A stretch of 64,000 bases of DNA, from positions 2,418,001-2,482,000 of the forward strand of contig JAAHII010000001.1 in NCBI GenBank assembly GCA_010671905.1, written 5' to 3'. Below the pieces are notes generated by a model, which was given only the letters and a program-made list of their open reading frames with translations, was not told the origin of the DNA and searched no databases. Positions 49,779 through 58,874 of the stretch are shown here, one piece after another (position 1 is the first letter of the stretch; each line of letters begins with the position of its first letter). This stretch comes from Leptolyngbya sp. SIOISBB (GTDB lineage Bacteria; Cyanobacteriota; Cyanobacteriia; Phormidesmidales; Phormidesmidaceae). A program made the translations under genes and the position numbers.

Positions 49779-51140
49779 ATGTCTTTGAATAGACCGCATA
49801 GTGACATTGAGAATGGGGGAGTCGCACCGGTGCGAGCCATCCGAGGAGCCTTTTTAGACTTTGTGGCAGATCCCTTTTTTACCCATGAAGCAGATGCGGT
49901 GCGCTATCACCAAGATGGACTGCTGGTAATTAACGAAACCGGACATATTCAAGCGTTTGGTGACTACGCCACGATAGCTGATCGCTATGGCGACATCCCG
50001 ACGCAACTTTATCGCGATCGCCTGATCATGCCAGGCTTTATTGATACCCATATTCATTTCCCGCAAATTGGGATGATGGCCGCCTATGGTGAGCAACTGT
50101 TGGAATGGCTCAATAAATACACTTTTCCCACGGAGCGTAAGTTTCAAGACCCGGACTACGCTCGGGACATGGCCGACAAGTTTTTAGACGAACTCTTGCG
50201 TAATGGCACCACCACGGCCCTGGTCTTTGCGGCCGTTTTTCCGCAATCCGTTGACGCCTTTTTTGAGGCCGCGCAAGCCCGTAATCTGCGGATGATTGCG
50301 GGAAAAGTGATGATGGATCGCCACGCTCCTGACTATTTACGCGACACCGCCGAGTCTGCTTATACAGAAACGAAAGCCCTGATCGAAAAGTGGCACAAAA
50401 AGGAGCGGTTGCTCTACGCCGTCACGCCTCGATTTGCCGTCACCTCTAGTCCAGCACAACTGCAAAAAGCAGGACAGCTATTGACTGAATATCCCGACGT
50501 TTATCTGCACACCCACCTCTCAGAAAACATCAACGAAGTCGCGTTTGTGCAAGACCTGTTTCCCGAGTGCGATGGCTATTTGGACACCTACGATCAAGCG
50601 GGTCTCGTCAAGGATAAGTCTATTTTTGCCCATGGCGTACAGCTCACAGATCAGGAATTTCAGCGATTATCCGCAGCAGGAGCCGCGATCGCTTTTTGTC
50701 CCACCTCCAATCTGTTTCTCGGCAGCGGCCTGTTCAAAATTGAGCAGGCCAAAGCTCGCGAAAATCCTGTAAAGCTGGGACTCGGTACCGATGTGGGAGC
50801 TGGCACCAGTTTCTCGATCTTGCAAACCGCTAACGAAGCTTACAAAGTTGCCCAACTCCGTCAGCAAAAGCTATCCCCATTCAAAGCCCTATTTTTAGCA
50901 ACCTTAGGAGGCGCGAGAGCACTGTCTCTCGATCATCAGCTCGGCAGTTTTGACCCTGGCAAAGAAGCGGACTTTATCGTGCTCCATCCTCAAGCCACTC
51001 CTTTAATGGCCCTCCGCAATCCCGAACCGACAGCTAAAACAGTCGCAGCCTTAGCCGATCTCACCTTCTCCCTGGTCATCATGGGGGACGATCGCACGGT
51101 CGAAGCCACGTACATCATGGGAGAGAAAAGCTGGGGTTAG
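49779..51140 (+). CDS. guaD: Guanine deaminase
   Basis: This 453-residue amidohydrolase has PGFIDTHIHFPQIGMMAAYGEQLLEW, with H91 and H93 of the zinc site, then TTALVFAAVFPQS, HTHLSEN, the GTDVGAG segment (Asp metal ligand) and FDPGKEADFIVLHP near the end. PGFIDTHIHFPQ followed by LLEWL is specific for GuaD. It converts guanine to xanthine and ammonia for purine nitrogen recycling. The first 20 residues vary in the family, and another Met downstream could be the start. It converges with psaL. Confidence 0.92.
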   Translation: MSLNRPHSDIENGGVAPVRAIRGAFLDFVADPFFTHEADAVRYHQDGLLVINETGHIQAFGDYATIADRYGDIPTQLYRDRLIMPGFIDTHIHFPQIGMMAAYGEQLLEWLNKYTFPTERKFQDPDYARDMADKFLDELLRNGTTTALVFAAVFPQSVDAFFEAAQARNLRMIAGKVMMDRHAPDYLRDTAESAYTETKALIEKWHKKERLLYAVTPRFAVTSSPAQLQKAGQLLTEYPDVYLHTHLSENINEVAFVQDLFPECDGYLDTYDQAGLVKDKSIFAHGVQLTDQEFQRLSAAGAAIAFCPTSNLFLGSGLFKIEQAKARENPVKLGLGTDVGAGTSFSILQTANEAYKVAQLRQQKLSPFKALFLATLGGARALSLDHQLGSFDPGKEADFIVLHPQATPLMALRNPEPTAKTVAALADLTFSLVIMGDDRTVEATYIMGEKSWG

Positions 51141-51175
51141 CCCCCAGCCTGACTGCCAATAGACGGATCATTCCA

Positions 51176-51203
51176 TAAAAAAAGGACGTCCGTAGACGCC
51201 CTT
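51176..51203 (-). terminator. Terminator downstream of psaL
   Basis: Read on the minus strand: AAGGGCGTC, loop TACG, GACGTCCTT (9-bp stem with one G-T pair), then a run of Ts. It lies 27 bp after the psaL stop and 36 bp after the guaD stop on the other strand. Confidence 0.75.
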
Positions 51204-51229
51204 CACAGCAGAGTTTTTAAGGATGGCAA

Positions 51230-51712
51230 CTAGCTATGACCACCAGATACCACCGCCAATAAAGTCGACATATTGGCTGCTAGCAGATAAGCAAAGGTTG
51301 CTCCACCAATGCCACCAATCAAAAAGCCACCCGCAAACTCACTCCAGCCTTCATCAGTGCTGAGTGCTTCTGGGGGCGTAAACGGTGCAGTTGTTTTAGC
51401 TACGGCAGGGTTGACCCCAGCACCAGAATAAATAGATAGGCAAGCAGTCAAAATTACCACCAAGCTAGCAGCCCCTAATAGGCCAGCCAACCCCGGAATA
51501 TCAGAATCCCGCAGGGGGCCTAGCAGTGCAAATGGACCGTACAGCAAGTAGCCGTGGGCCATGCCAATTTCTAAGCCGCGACGTTGAGGCGACAACCCCT
51601 TGCGATAGGCAGGCAGATTACCAATAAACGCCTTGGTAAATCCTGAAGAATTTAACGGCGTTTCTAAGTTGCCAATTTGGGAATCTCCCATTGGCTGAAT
51701 CGCATCGGACAT
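51230..51712 (-). CDS. psaL: Photosystem I reaction center subunit XI
   Basis: This 160-residue thylakoid membrane protein starts MSDAIQPMGDSQIGNLETPL. It has NLPAYRKGLSPQRRGLEIGMAHGY and hydrophobic helices in the middle and at the end (GGFLIGGIGGATFAYLLAANM). PsaL forms the trimerization domain of photosystem I. It follows psaF and psaJ on the same strand after a 161-bp gap, so it may have its own promoter. No psaI was found beside it. Confidence 0.95.
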   Translation of the reverse strand: MSDAIQPMGDSQIGNLETPLNSSGFTKAFIGNLPAYRKGLSPQRRGLEIGMAHGYLLYGPFALLGPLRDSDIPGLAGLLGAASLVVILTACLSIYSGAGVNPAVAKTTAPFTPPEALSTDEGWSEFAGGFLIGGIGGATFAYLLAANMSTLLAVVSGGHS

Positions 51713-51873
51713 AGTCTTGAGTTCTCCTACTCAAAAAGACGGACAAAACACAGCAAATGATTCAATCGCGATTTTTCAAAGTCTTTAATCGCTTCAAGCC
51801 TAAGGGAAATAGAGTTTCACTTGAGTAAAGCCAGGAAGCAGGCTTCCCAGCAATGACTCAAGTCAACTCTTTC

Positions 51874-51999
51874 CTAAGGATGAAGAAGCAAGTCTGGGAA
51901 AAAACGGTTGAATTCAATCAAAATACCCGCTGTGATGACCATCCAGACAGCGGCAAGAACCGGAGCTGTTGACAAATAAGTCAGCAAGTTTTTACTCAT
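51874..51999 (-). CDS. psaJ: Photosystem I reaction center subunit IX
   Basis: A 41-residue single-helix protein: [18 protein letters not shown], then [18 protein letters not shown], ending LLLHP. The helix covers about residues 10-31. PsaJ lies next to PsaF and supports its docking and chlorophyll binding. The gene is 35 bp downstream of psaF, the usual psaFJ operon. Confidence 0.96.
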   Translation of the reverse strand: MSKNLLTYLSTAPVLAAVWMVITAGILIEFNRFFPDLLLHP

Positions 52000-52034
52000 G
52001 AATGCTCTCCAACAAGCGTGAATGAACGGAGTGT

Positions 52035-52535
52035 CTAGCGGGGAGACACAGTGATCTCATCATCCTTAGCAAACATTTCACCGCTGAGCATGTCTTTGAC
52101 CGCAGCCAAAGGCCAAGCGAACCCAGAGATAGAGCACTTGACAGCCAAAGGCACATCAATGATAATCTCTTTCTCTTCGGGGCTCTTCTCACCGCGCACC
52201 GCAATAAGATAGGCACGGCCAACCCAGCCGATCCATCCAGCGATGTACAAGAACAGCAAGCTCGGAATAATGAACTCACCAAGATGAGCAATATCGCCAT
52301 CCACGATCAAGTGGGGCAGCCCATCTTCGCCGCAGAGCAGACTAGAGTTGCCATAAAACTCAAACCGAGCCTTGGCAGTATCAGAAGTGGCGTTAGCGGC
52401 ACGCTGCTGGAAGGCAGCATTCTCGCCACAGGGGGTCAGGCCAGACACATTGTCACCTGCAATGCTTGCCGATGCAGGCATTGCAAAGCCAAACCAGAGT
52501 GAAATTACTAGAGCCAGTGCAAACAACCGTCGCAT
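52035..52535 (-). CDS. psaF: Photosystem I reaction center subunit III
   Basis: A 166-residue precursor with signal peptide [20 protein letters not shown] and a cut near ASASIA, so the N-terminal domain faces the thylakoid lumen. It has two conserved Cys (LTPCGEN, LLCGEDG) and a membrane segment [20 protein letters not shown]. The C-terminal part ends EITVSPR. PsaF is a peripheral-lumenal subunit that docks plastocyanin or cytochrome c6. It is divergent from tsaD. Confidence 0.96.
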   Translation of the reverse strand: MRRLFALALVISLWFGFAMPASASIAGDNVSGLTPCGENAAFQQRAANATSDTAKARFEFYGNSSLLCGEDGLPHLIVDGDIAHLGEFIIPSLLFLYIAGWIGWVGRAYLIAVRGEKSPEEKEIIIDVPLAVKCSISGFAWPLAAVKDMLSGEMFAKDDEITVSPR

Positions 52536-52625
52536 ACAGTGGTTTCCCTTTATTACGCAAAGGTCAAAGTTTTGAAGTCAAAACGTTAAGTTATTTGTAG
52601 GCATTTTCGCCTAACATTGCAGGCC

Positions 52626-52654
52626 ATAATACCCTGCCCCCGATACCCGGTAAA
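52626..52654 (-). promoter_or_regulatory. Candidate psaF promoter
   Basis: Read on the minus strand: TTTACC, 17-bp spacer, TATTAT, about 90 bp before the psaF ATG. The -35 box is weak, which is common for light-regulated photosystem genes. No experimental support. Confidence 0.35.
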
Positions 52655-52707
52655 GCAAAGCTGGGAAGGGGTTTACATCTCTCAAAGTTTTATGTTGTGT
52701 TTTGTAA

Positions 52708-53754
52708 ATGAAGACTGTTTTAGCAATTGAAACAAGCTGTGATGAGACCGCTGCGGCGGTGGTGCGATCTCGCACCGTGCTCAGCAATGTCGTTGCCTCG
52801 CAAATTGACATTCATCGTCGTTATGGCGGTGTGGTGCCCGAAGTTGCCTCTCGTGCCCATGTGGAAAATTTAGGGGCCGTTACGGAAACCGCTCTAGAGA
52901 ACGCAGGGCTAGGCTGGTCTGAAATTGACGGTATTGCCTCGACCTGTGCGCCTGGTTTGGTCGGCGCGTTGATGGTGGGCGTCACCGCTGGCAAAACCCT
53001 CGCGATGCTACACAGCAAACCGTTTCTCGGCATTCATCATTTAGAAGGTCACATCTACGCCTCTTATCTAAGTCAGCCGGAACTGCACCCCCCTTATCTC
53101 TGCCTGCTTGTCTCCGGCGGCCACACGAGCCTGATTCACGTCCAAGATTGCGGCCAGTATGAAATGCTGGGCAAAACCCGCGACGATGCAGCTGGAGAAG
53201 CCTTTGACAAGGTGGCGCGGCTGCTGGATTTGGGCTATCCCGGTGGTCCAGTTATTGATAAATTAGCCGCGCAGGGTAATCCCACAGCGTTTAAGTTGCC
53301 TGAAGGCAACATTTCGCTTCCCGGTGGGGGGATTCATCCCTACGACTCTAGCTTTAGCGGGTTAAAGACAGCGGTGCTGCGACTGGTGCAGTCCTTGCAA
53401 GCCGAGGGTGTTGATCCTCTGCCTGTGACCGATTTGTGTGCCAGCTTTCAGAAAACGGTCGCGAAAGGACTGACGAAGCGGGCCATTCGTTGCGCGCTCG
53501 ATCATGGCCTGACCAAGATCGCGATCGGCGGCGGCGTCGCGGCCAATAGCGGTCTCCGTCAACATCTCGCCGCCGCTGCGGAGGAAAATAACTTGCAGGT
53601 ATTATTTCCCCCGTTAAAGTACTGCACCGATAATGCCGCCATGATCGGCTGTGCCGCTGCCGATCATCTCGAACGAGGTCACCAGTCTGATTTTGCCTTG
53701 GGGACGCGATCGCGGATGGATTTGGCCGATGTCATGACCTTATATGGGCGCTAG
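52708..53754 (+). CDS. tsaD: tRNA N6-adenosine threonylcarbamoyltransferase
   Basis: This 348-residue protein begins [19 protein letters not shown]. It contains HLEGHIYA (metal-binding His pair), [32 protein letters not shown] and SGLKTAV, all diagnostic of TsaD/Kae1/Gcp. With TsaB and TsaE it adds threonylcarbamoyl to A37 of ANN-decoding tRNAs. It is divergent from psaF, with 172 bp between. Start chosen by the family's conserved N-terminus. Confidence 0.97.
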   Translation: MKTVLAIETSCDETAAAVVRSRTVLSNVVASQIDIHRRYGGVVPEVASRAHVENLGAVTETALENAGLGWSEIDGIASTCAPGLVGALMVGVTAGKTLAMLHSKPFLGIHHLEGHIYASYLSQPELHPPYLCLLVSGGHTSLIHVQDCGQYEMLGKTRDDAAGEAFDKVARLLDLGYPGGPVIDKLAAQGNPTAFKLPEGNISLPGGGIHPYDSSFSGLKTAVLRLVQSLQAEGVDPLPVTDLCASFQKTVAKGLTKRAIRCALDHGLTKIAIGGGVAANSGLRQHLAAAAEENNLQVLFPPLKYCTDNAAMIGCAAADHLERGHQSDFALGTRSRMDLADVMTLYGR

Positions 53755-53893
53755 CAGGCCCGACCAAGCGCACACCTCTGGCAATTATCGCCCCCTATAA
53801 CCGTTCCAACCGCTAGATAGCTACAAACGCTGAGATAAAGCCCTCTTGGCGATCGCTGAGTGTTGAGTGGATGATGCAGCAATTGCTCCATCA

Positions 53894-54379
53894 TCAAAGG
53901 CTTTTGAAATATCGAGCGACTGGCCACAACTCAAAGCCGACCTTCTCATAGGTTTGACGGGCTGGCGCATGACCAGGGTCGCCACCAGTTTCCACCATCG
54001 CGATCTCCATCCCGGCATCTTTCATCCAATCAAGCGCAAAATCAAGCAGAGCGGTACCAATGCCGCGGCCTTGAAAGGCTGGATCAACCGCAACCATATA
54101 GATTTCGCCCATGCAATCTTCTGGGTGAAGTTTCACGGCGACAAAACCGACTGTCGTATCTTCTTCGATCGCGAGCCATACTGGGGTGTCTTCAGCGGCA
54201 CACACAGTCTCAACCGCCGCCTGTTGGCTAATACGCCAATGCTCAGGATAGAACGCCTGATAAACATCCACGTTCATCGTGCGCTGCATCGAATCAAAAA
54301 CCGGGGTCCAGGCCTGTAGCGACAACCGTACTACAGCCTCAAGGTAACAAGGGGCGTATGACTCAATTCGGATTCCCAT
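53894..54379 (-). CDS. GNAT family N-acetyltransferase
   Basis: This 161-residue protein has the GNAT fold: IRIESYAPCYLEAVVRLS at the start, GEIYMVAVDPAFQGRGIGTALL carrying the acetyl-CoA loop Q-G-R-G-I-G, and a C-terminal KVGFELWPVARYFK. It would acetylate a small molecule or protein amine; the substrate is unknown. Single gene, minus strand. Confidence 0.88.
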   Translation of the reverse strand: MGIRIESYAPCYLEAVVRLSLQAWTPVFDSMQRTMNVDVYQAFYPEHWRISQQAAVETVCAAEDTPVWLAIEEDTTVGFVAVKLHPEDCMGEIYMVAVDPAFQGRGIGTALLDFALDWMKDAGMEIAMVETGGDPGHAPARQTYEKVGFELWPVARYFKSL

Positions 54380-54542
54380 ACAGATAAGCTTCAGAGAACT
54401 TTGTCAGCATCGACAATAATATTACATATACTACAAAAATCAATGTCTACATGATGGTGGACAGCGCAGCGCTCATGCCACCTTTGTTGAATGCAGCATG
54501 GGCTGAGCCGCAGCTGTGCGATCGCGCTTGTTATCGACCGAT

Positions 54543-54576
54543 AAAAAATCCCCGCTAGAGCAAACCAGCGAGGATT
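54543..54576 (-). terminator. Terminator for the repeat-protein gene
   Basis: On the minus strand AATCCTCGCT, a 10-nt loop and AGCGGGGATT form a 10-bp stem with one G-T pair, followed by TTTTTATCG. It lies about 75 bp after the stop at 54651. Confidence 0.75.
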
Positions 54577-54650
54577 CGTATTACAGGAGAGGAGTGAACA
54601 CACACAAACGAACAGAAAGAACACACACAAACAGAAATGAGTAAATCACC

Positions 54651-55331
54651 CTAATCTTTATCGAGATTCTCACGACGAATGTCATCAGCATTGATGGCAT
54701 CTTTATCGAGATTTTCTTGACGCAGTGCGTCAAACTTTGCGCCTTTTTCTAAGTTCTCTTGGCGCAATTCATCCAGCACAGATGCGTCCTTATCCAGGTT
54801 TTCTTGACGCAATTCGTCAAAATCAGTTCCCCCAATCTGGATTTCGGTGACTGCGTCTTTTTCCAAGTTCTCTTGGCGCAGCTCATCAAAGTCAGCTGCA
54901 TCTTTGTCTAAATTTTCGCGACGTAGTTCGTCAAACTTATTCCCTTTTTCTAAGTTTTCTTGGCGCAACTCATCCAGAATTGAGGCATCTTTATCCAGAT
55001 TTTCCTGACGCAACTCATCAAAATCAACGCCTTTTATATACACCTCAGTGATGGCGTCTTTGTCGAGATTTTCCTGGCGCAGTTCATCAAAATTGACGGC
55101 ATCCTTATCCAAATTCTCGCGACGCAATTCATCGAGGCTGATGGATTTGACTGTGATTTCTTGGATAGCATCTTTGTCGAGATTTTCCTGGCGCAGCTCA
55201 TCGAAGTTGACGGCATCTTTATCGAGGTTCTCTTGGCGCAGCTCATCAAAATCAGGAGCGGCATAGGCGGCAGGTGCGACAGCAATCGTGGCCACGGTCA
55301 AAACAGTTAGAGCAATGGCAAAACGTTTCAT
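54651..55331 (-). CDS. Exported protein of 12 repeats of DELRQENLDKD
   Basis: This 226-residue protein has a Sec signal peptide (MKRFAIALTVLTVATIAVAP, cut near AYA-AP). The mature part is almost entirely 12 copies of a 13-residue unit, consensus FDELRQENLDKDA. Units follow each other with 1-3-residue links, or with 10-residue inserts such as IQEITVKSIS, ITEVYIKGVD and VTEIQIGGTD after repeats 2, 4 and 8. It has no Cys, is strongly acidic and very regular. Each unit is amphipathic and may form a helical or solenoid layer. I know no function. A perfect AAGGAG at 55340-55345 sets the start. It sits alone before a good terminator. Confidence 0.9.
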   Translation of the reverse strand: MKRFAIALTVLTVATIAVAPAAYAAPDFDELRQENLDKDAVNFDELRQENLDKDAIQEITVKSISLDELRRENLDKDAVNFDELRQENLDKDAITEVYIKGVDFDELRQENLDKDASILDELRQENLEKGNKFDELRRENLDKDAADFDELRQENLEKDAVTEIQIGGTDFDELRQENLDKDASVLDELRQENLEKGAKFDALRQENLDKDAINADDIRRENLDKD

Positions 55332-55697
55332 GGTTTGAACTCCTTAGCGGTGTTAAGTGAATCAATCATCTTGAGTTCTATAGTGCGGCTCAGTCCTGAA
55401 GACTCTCTGACTGGCAAATAAGTGCGGCTTAACAGCTCCCTGAGAATTCTGAGAACATTCCTCGGTTGACCTGAGAAGCGGTGACCAACATCACTGATGA
55501 TCGTGAAAACCCTTGAAGTTAGGTGTCATTAGGAGTTTGGCTGAGTAGTATTAAGCCATCAGAGATGATCTGAATAGCTGTCGATGGGCTTGGTCATTGT
55601 GAATCGACTACAGGCAGGTTCAGGTCCCTGATGCTGTAGCCGCAGAGAGCGAAGCAATTTTAGGCATGTCAAGCGTAGTGGGATGTAGGCGATCGCG
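55332..55697. other. Divergent intergenic region of the repeat protein and the XRE gene
   Basis: Contains AGTGCGGCT twice (near 55382 and 55421). Promoters of both divergent genes are expected here; none could be fixed with confidence. Confidence 0.5.
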
Positions 55698-56201
55698 ATG
55701 AAACCCGGCAGCAAATACTATCCTCTATACCAACGCTTTTCCCAGATTGGGGCGGAGACTTTTACCCTCACGATTGATGAAATCCAAGCTCACGTCGAGA
55801 GCCAGCTACCCACCACTGCTCGGACCAAAACTTCATGGTGGGCCAACCGTCGCAAAGGTGGATACCAGTCTCAAGCGTGGATCAAAGCTGGCTACCGGGT
55901 AGCCCAGGTGGAGCTGGCACAACAACGAGTCACCTTCAAAAAGTTTCAGGCTGAGTACAAAATTCAGCGAGAAGCCGGAGCCATCAAGTGGGACCAAGCA
56001 GCAATTCGAGCATTGCGCTTGCATATGAATTTGACGCAATCTCAATTTGCGGAAGCGATCGGCGTGCGGCGTCAAACTATTAGTGAGTGGGAAAATGGCG
56101 TTTACGCGCCTGATCGCTCCACCATGAAACATCTAGGCCTAGTTGCTGAAAAAGAAGCCTTTGCCCCTGCTAACTACTACATCCCACCAGCAGCAGAATG
56201 A
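55698..56201 (+). CDS. Transcription regulator: DUF7662-like domain plus XRE helix-turn-helix
   Basis: A 167-residue protein. The N-terminal half (YYPLYQRFSQIGAETFTLTI, then WWANRRKGGYQSQAWIKAGY) resembles the small DUF7662 domain found in bacterial and phage-associated proteins. Residues about 103-150 are an XRE helix-turn-helix (LRLHMNLTQSQFAEAIGVRR). It probably binds DNA; target unknown. Not in an operon. A MITE-like copy follows. Confidence 0.75.
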   Translation: MKPGSKYYPLYQRFSQIGAETFTLTIDEIQAHVESQLPTTARTKTSWWANRRKGGYQSQAWIKAGYRVAQVELAQQRVTFKKFQAEYKIQREAGAIKWDQAAIRALRLHMNLTQSQFAEAIGVRRQTISEWENGVYAPDRSTMKHLGLVAEKEAFAPANYYIPPAAE

Positions 56202-56245
56202 ATCCTGACGCTGGCAACCCTGAACGTCAGCTCGCTTTGATGGAG

Positions 56246-56353
56246 GTATAGCAGAATTCGGAATGTAGAGTTCGGAATGCGGAATTGAAACTGCTTTCTG
56301 GAAAGCCGTTTCAGCAATCCAGGACGACCTGATTAAACTGCGGCTTGCCATAC
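56246..56353 (+). repeat. MITE-like dispersed repeat, copy D
   Basis: Begins GTATAGCAGAATTCGG, has GGAATGCGGAATTGAAA and CAATCCAGGACGACCTG, ends TTGCCATAC. Ends are near-inverted. It lies between the XRE gene and the sigC terminator. Confidence 0.8.
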
Positions 56354-56380
56354 GAGGGAATGAATTTGCCCCTTGAGCTC

Positions 56381-56426
56381 AAAACCCTCCCAACGGGTAT
56401 CGGAATACCAGCGTTAGGAGGGTTTT
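56381..56426 (-). terminator. Terminator of the sigma factor gene
   Basis: AAAACCCTCCCAACG pairs with CGTTAGGAGGGTTTT (15-bp stem, one G-T pair), with the smaller hairpin GGTAT/ATACC in the loop. The A/T-rich flanks make it usable on both strands. It begins 27 bp after the stop at 56454. Confidence 0.75.
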
Positions 56427-56453
56427 AGAGACGATGTACAGAGAGTCCGCAGC

Positions 56454-57710
56454 TTAACCGAGCGCCTCTAGATAGTCGCGGACACGATTGCGGCGCTTGG
56501 GCTGACGGAGCTTTTGCAGAGCCTTGGACTCGATTTGCCGAACGCGTTCACGCGATAGTTCCAAGGTGCGCCCAATCTCGGCCAAAGAGTAGGGGGTGCC
56601 ATCTTTGAGGCCAAACCGCAGATGAATCACATCCCGTTCCCGATCAGTCAACTCCGACATGAGTTGCTTCAGATCACGGCGTAGCGACTCGCGCATCATC
56701 AATTCTTCGGGAGAGATGCTGTCCGTTTCGAGCAGTTCGCCCAATTCAGTGTCACGCTCTTTACCCACCTTGGTGTCGAGCGACACCGATCGCGGCACGC
56801 GAACTAACACTTCTCGCACTTGTTCGGGTTCCATCTGTAGCTCTTTAGCAATATCGTCTAAAGATGGAGTGTGCCCTTTATCTTGAGACAGCTTACGCTG
56901 GGCCTTTTTGATTTTGTTGAGCTTTTCAGTGATGTGAACTGGGAGGCGAATGGTACGACTTTGGGTGGCGATCGCCCGCGTAATGCCCTGACGAATCCAC
57001 CAGTAAGCATAGGTGCTAAATCGATAGCCTTTCGTCGGGTCAAATTTCTCGACTGCCCGTTCCAAACCCAGCGTGCCTTCTTGAATCAGATCGAGAAGTT
57101 CCAGACCTCGGTTTTGATATTTTTTCGCTACGGAAACGACCAGACGTAAATTCGCCTTGATCATGTGCTCTTTCGCGCGGACGCCCTCCCGAATGACCAC
57201 ATCCAGCTCATCGGTAGAGATTTCTGCCAATTCGGCCCAAACCCGTTTGCCTTCTACGAGGGTGGGCTTGAGATCCGCCAAGGGCACTTCGGCTTCCTTA
57301 GCCCACTTTTCCAAACAGGGACGATAGCCCAAGTGAGACGTGAGGCGATCGCGGGTGCGCATTAGCCGGACATAAGTTTCGAGGACGCCACCACTCTGCT
57401 CACCAGTACTGTCACGCAGCTCAATGAGCTCCATATAGCGCTGCACATGCTGAGCTTCCGAGACTTCTTCGTCCCGCTGTAACAACCGGACACGACCAAT
57501 CTCTTGGAGATAAAGGCGCACCAAATCCGTGGTTCGACGAGTTTTGGTCTGACTCACACCGACGGTGACACCGGCCATCAGATCATCATCAGAGGCCATC
57601 AAATCGGCATCGTCCGGAGGGGCCACCTCATTCAGCGCCTTGTCATCATCCAAGTCTGCATCAGTCAAAACCTTGCTCTCGGTTGCCGGTTGGCTGGTGG
57701 TGTAAGTCAT
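56454..57710 (-). CDS. sigC: Group 2 RNA polymerase sigma factor, SigC type
   Basis: This 418-residue sigma-70 protein has TTDLVRLYLQEIGRVRLLQR (region 1.2), ANLRLVVSVAKKYQNRGLEL (2.1), LLDLIQEGTLGLERAVEKFD (2.2), FSTYAYWWIRQGITRAIA (2.4), region 3, and SLAEIGRTLELSRERVRQIE (region 4.2 helix-turn-helix). The short N-terminus and the region 1.2 sequence fit cyanobacterial SigC rather than the primary SigA. SigC supports carbon/nitrogen and stationary-phase expression in Synechocystis. Group 1 cannot be fully excluded. The ATG at 57710 gives MTYTTSQPATESKVL. Confidence 0.85.
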   Translation of the reverse strand: MTYTTSQPATESKVLTDADLDDDKALNEVAPPDDADLMASDDDLMAGVTVGVSQTKTRRTTDLVRLYLQEIGRVRLLQRDEEVSEAQHVQRYMELIELRDSTGEQSGGVLETYVRLMRTRDRLTSHLGYRPCLEKWAKEAEVPLADLKPTLVEGKRVWAELAEISTDELDVVIREGVRAKEHMIKANLRLVVSVAKKYQNRGLELLDLIQEGTLGLERAVEKFDPTKGYRFSTYAYWWIRQGITRAIATQSRTIRLPVHITEKLNKIKKAQRKLSQDKGHTPSLDDIAKELQMEPEQVREVLVRVPRSVSLDTKVGKERDTELGELLETDSISPEELMMRESLRRDLKQLMSELTDRERDVIHLRFGLKDGTPYSLAEIGRTLELSRERVRQIESKALQKLRQPKRRNRVRDYLEALG

Positions 57711-58109
57711 AGGACGTATGAAGTATTTCCAGGGTGAGCACTATTCGGTGCTGTCGGATGTAGGGCTAATATGCCCAGTTGCCACGACTTAGCATCAAGC
57801 GACTAAGTTCCCTATCAGGAACTGTATTGACACTAGAAGCAGACAAATTGGGATAAACCCAGTGTACGGAGTCTGTTGAGTTAGCTATGTGACCTGCGTC
57901 AGGTCGGTAAGATAATCTACGTCACGCGATCGCATGATTCCAGAACTTTACTGAGATTAATGACGATTCATCTTGTTAGCGCAGTGCCCCGATCGAGCCC
58001 AGAAGGCGACTATTCATAGGGGCTAGCGGCTGCCACTTAGCGTCAAAACTTTTACCTAGCTAAAGTCAACCAAGTCGGCCACCATATTAAGAGAGCGTTA
58101 CAGACATGG
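57711..58109. other. Divergent intergenic region of sigC and the SDR gene
   Basis: Promoters for both genes are expected. I see no repeat or RNA gene. Confidence 0.5.
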
Positions 58110-58874
58110 GTGAAAGCATTGACACAGACTTGGCAGCAGGGAACCGTACTCGTCGTTGGCGCTAGTCAAGGCATTGGCTTGGGGTTTGTCCAGCATCTAC
58201 TTGCCGACGATCGCATTAGTCAGGTTTTTGCCACTTACCGCCAACCCACGACTGCCGCCGCTTTGCTAGCGCTCCAACACCCACAACTTCAGTGCTTGCC
58301 ACTGGAAGCGACAGAAGAGGGAGAAGTCGCGCAATTAGCAGCCCAACTTCAAGCTCAAAAATGCAGCTTAGACCTGGTGGTGAACTGTGTTGGGGTCTTA
58401 CACCAAGGCGACTTGCAACCCGAAAAAAGCCTCCGACAGATCGACGCCAAGCAGCTCTTGCACTATTTCCAAATCAACAGCATTCCTGCAGTACTGCTGG
58501 CTAAACACTTGCAACCTCTACTCCGGAAAGAAGGACGCACCGTGTTTGCGAACCTTTCTGCCAAAATTGGGAGCATTGAAGATAATCGGTTGGGAGGCTG
58601 GTATGGCTATCGAGCCTCAAAGGCAGCACTCAACATGTTGCTGAAGACAACAGCGATCGAATACAGCCGCAAAAACCCCCATACCGTTATCTTGGCGTTG
58701 CATCCAGGCACCACTGATACTCGCCTGTCCGAACCTTTTCAACGTAATGTACCGCCAGAAAAACTGTTCTCAGTAGATCGTACAGTAAAGCAACTGCTGA
58801 CCATTATCGACGAGGCCACGGAAGCAGATAACGGCACCTTCTTCTCTTGGGATGGCAGTCAATTACCGTGGTGA
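58110..58874 (+). CDS. Short-chain dehydrogenase/reductase (C-factor type)
   Basis: A 254-residue enzyme with GTG start. The cofactor loop is VVGASQGIGLGF; NCVG follows, and the active site has Ser in FANLSAKIGS and Tyr-Lys in WYGYRASKAALN. It uses NAD(P)H; substrate unknown. The sequence resembles CsgA/C-factor-like reductases found widely in cyanobacteria. The GTG is supported by in-frame conservation from residue 1, and no ATG is better placed. Confidence 0.88.
   Translation: MKALTQTWQQGTVLVVGASQGIGLGFVQHLLADDRISQVFATYRQPTTAAALLALQHPQLQCLPLEATEEGEVAQLAAQLQAQKCSLDLVVNCVGVLHQGDLQPEKSLRQIDAKQLLHYFQINSIPAVLLAKHLQPLLRKEGRTVFANLSAKIGSIEDNRLGGWYGYRASKAALNMLLKTTAIEYSRKNPHTVILALHPGTTDTRLSEPFQRNVPPEKLFSVDRTVKQLLTIIDEATEADNGTFFSWDGSQLPW

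Noticed and set aside
51713-51873. psaI between psaJ and psaL
   Set aside because: No short helix-encoding frame with a start codon is visible in the 161-bp gap.
28080-56353. Insertion sequence with transposase
   Set aside because: Only short repeats without coding capacity are present; no transposase motif was found.
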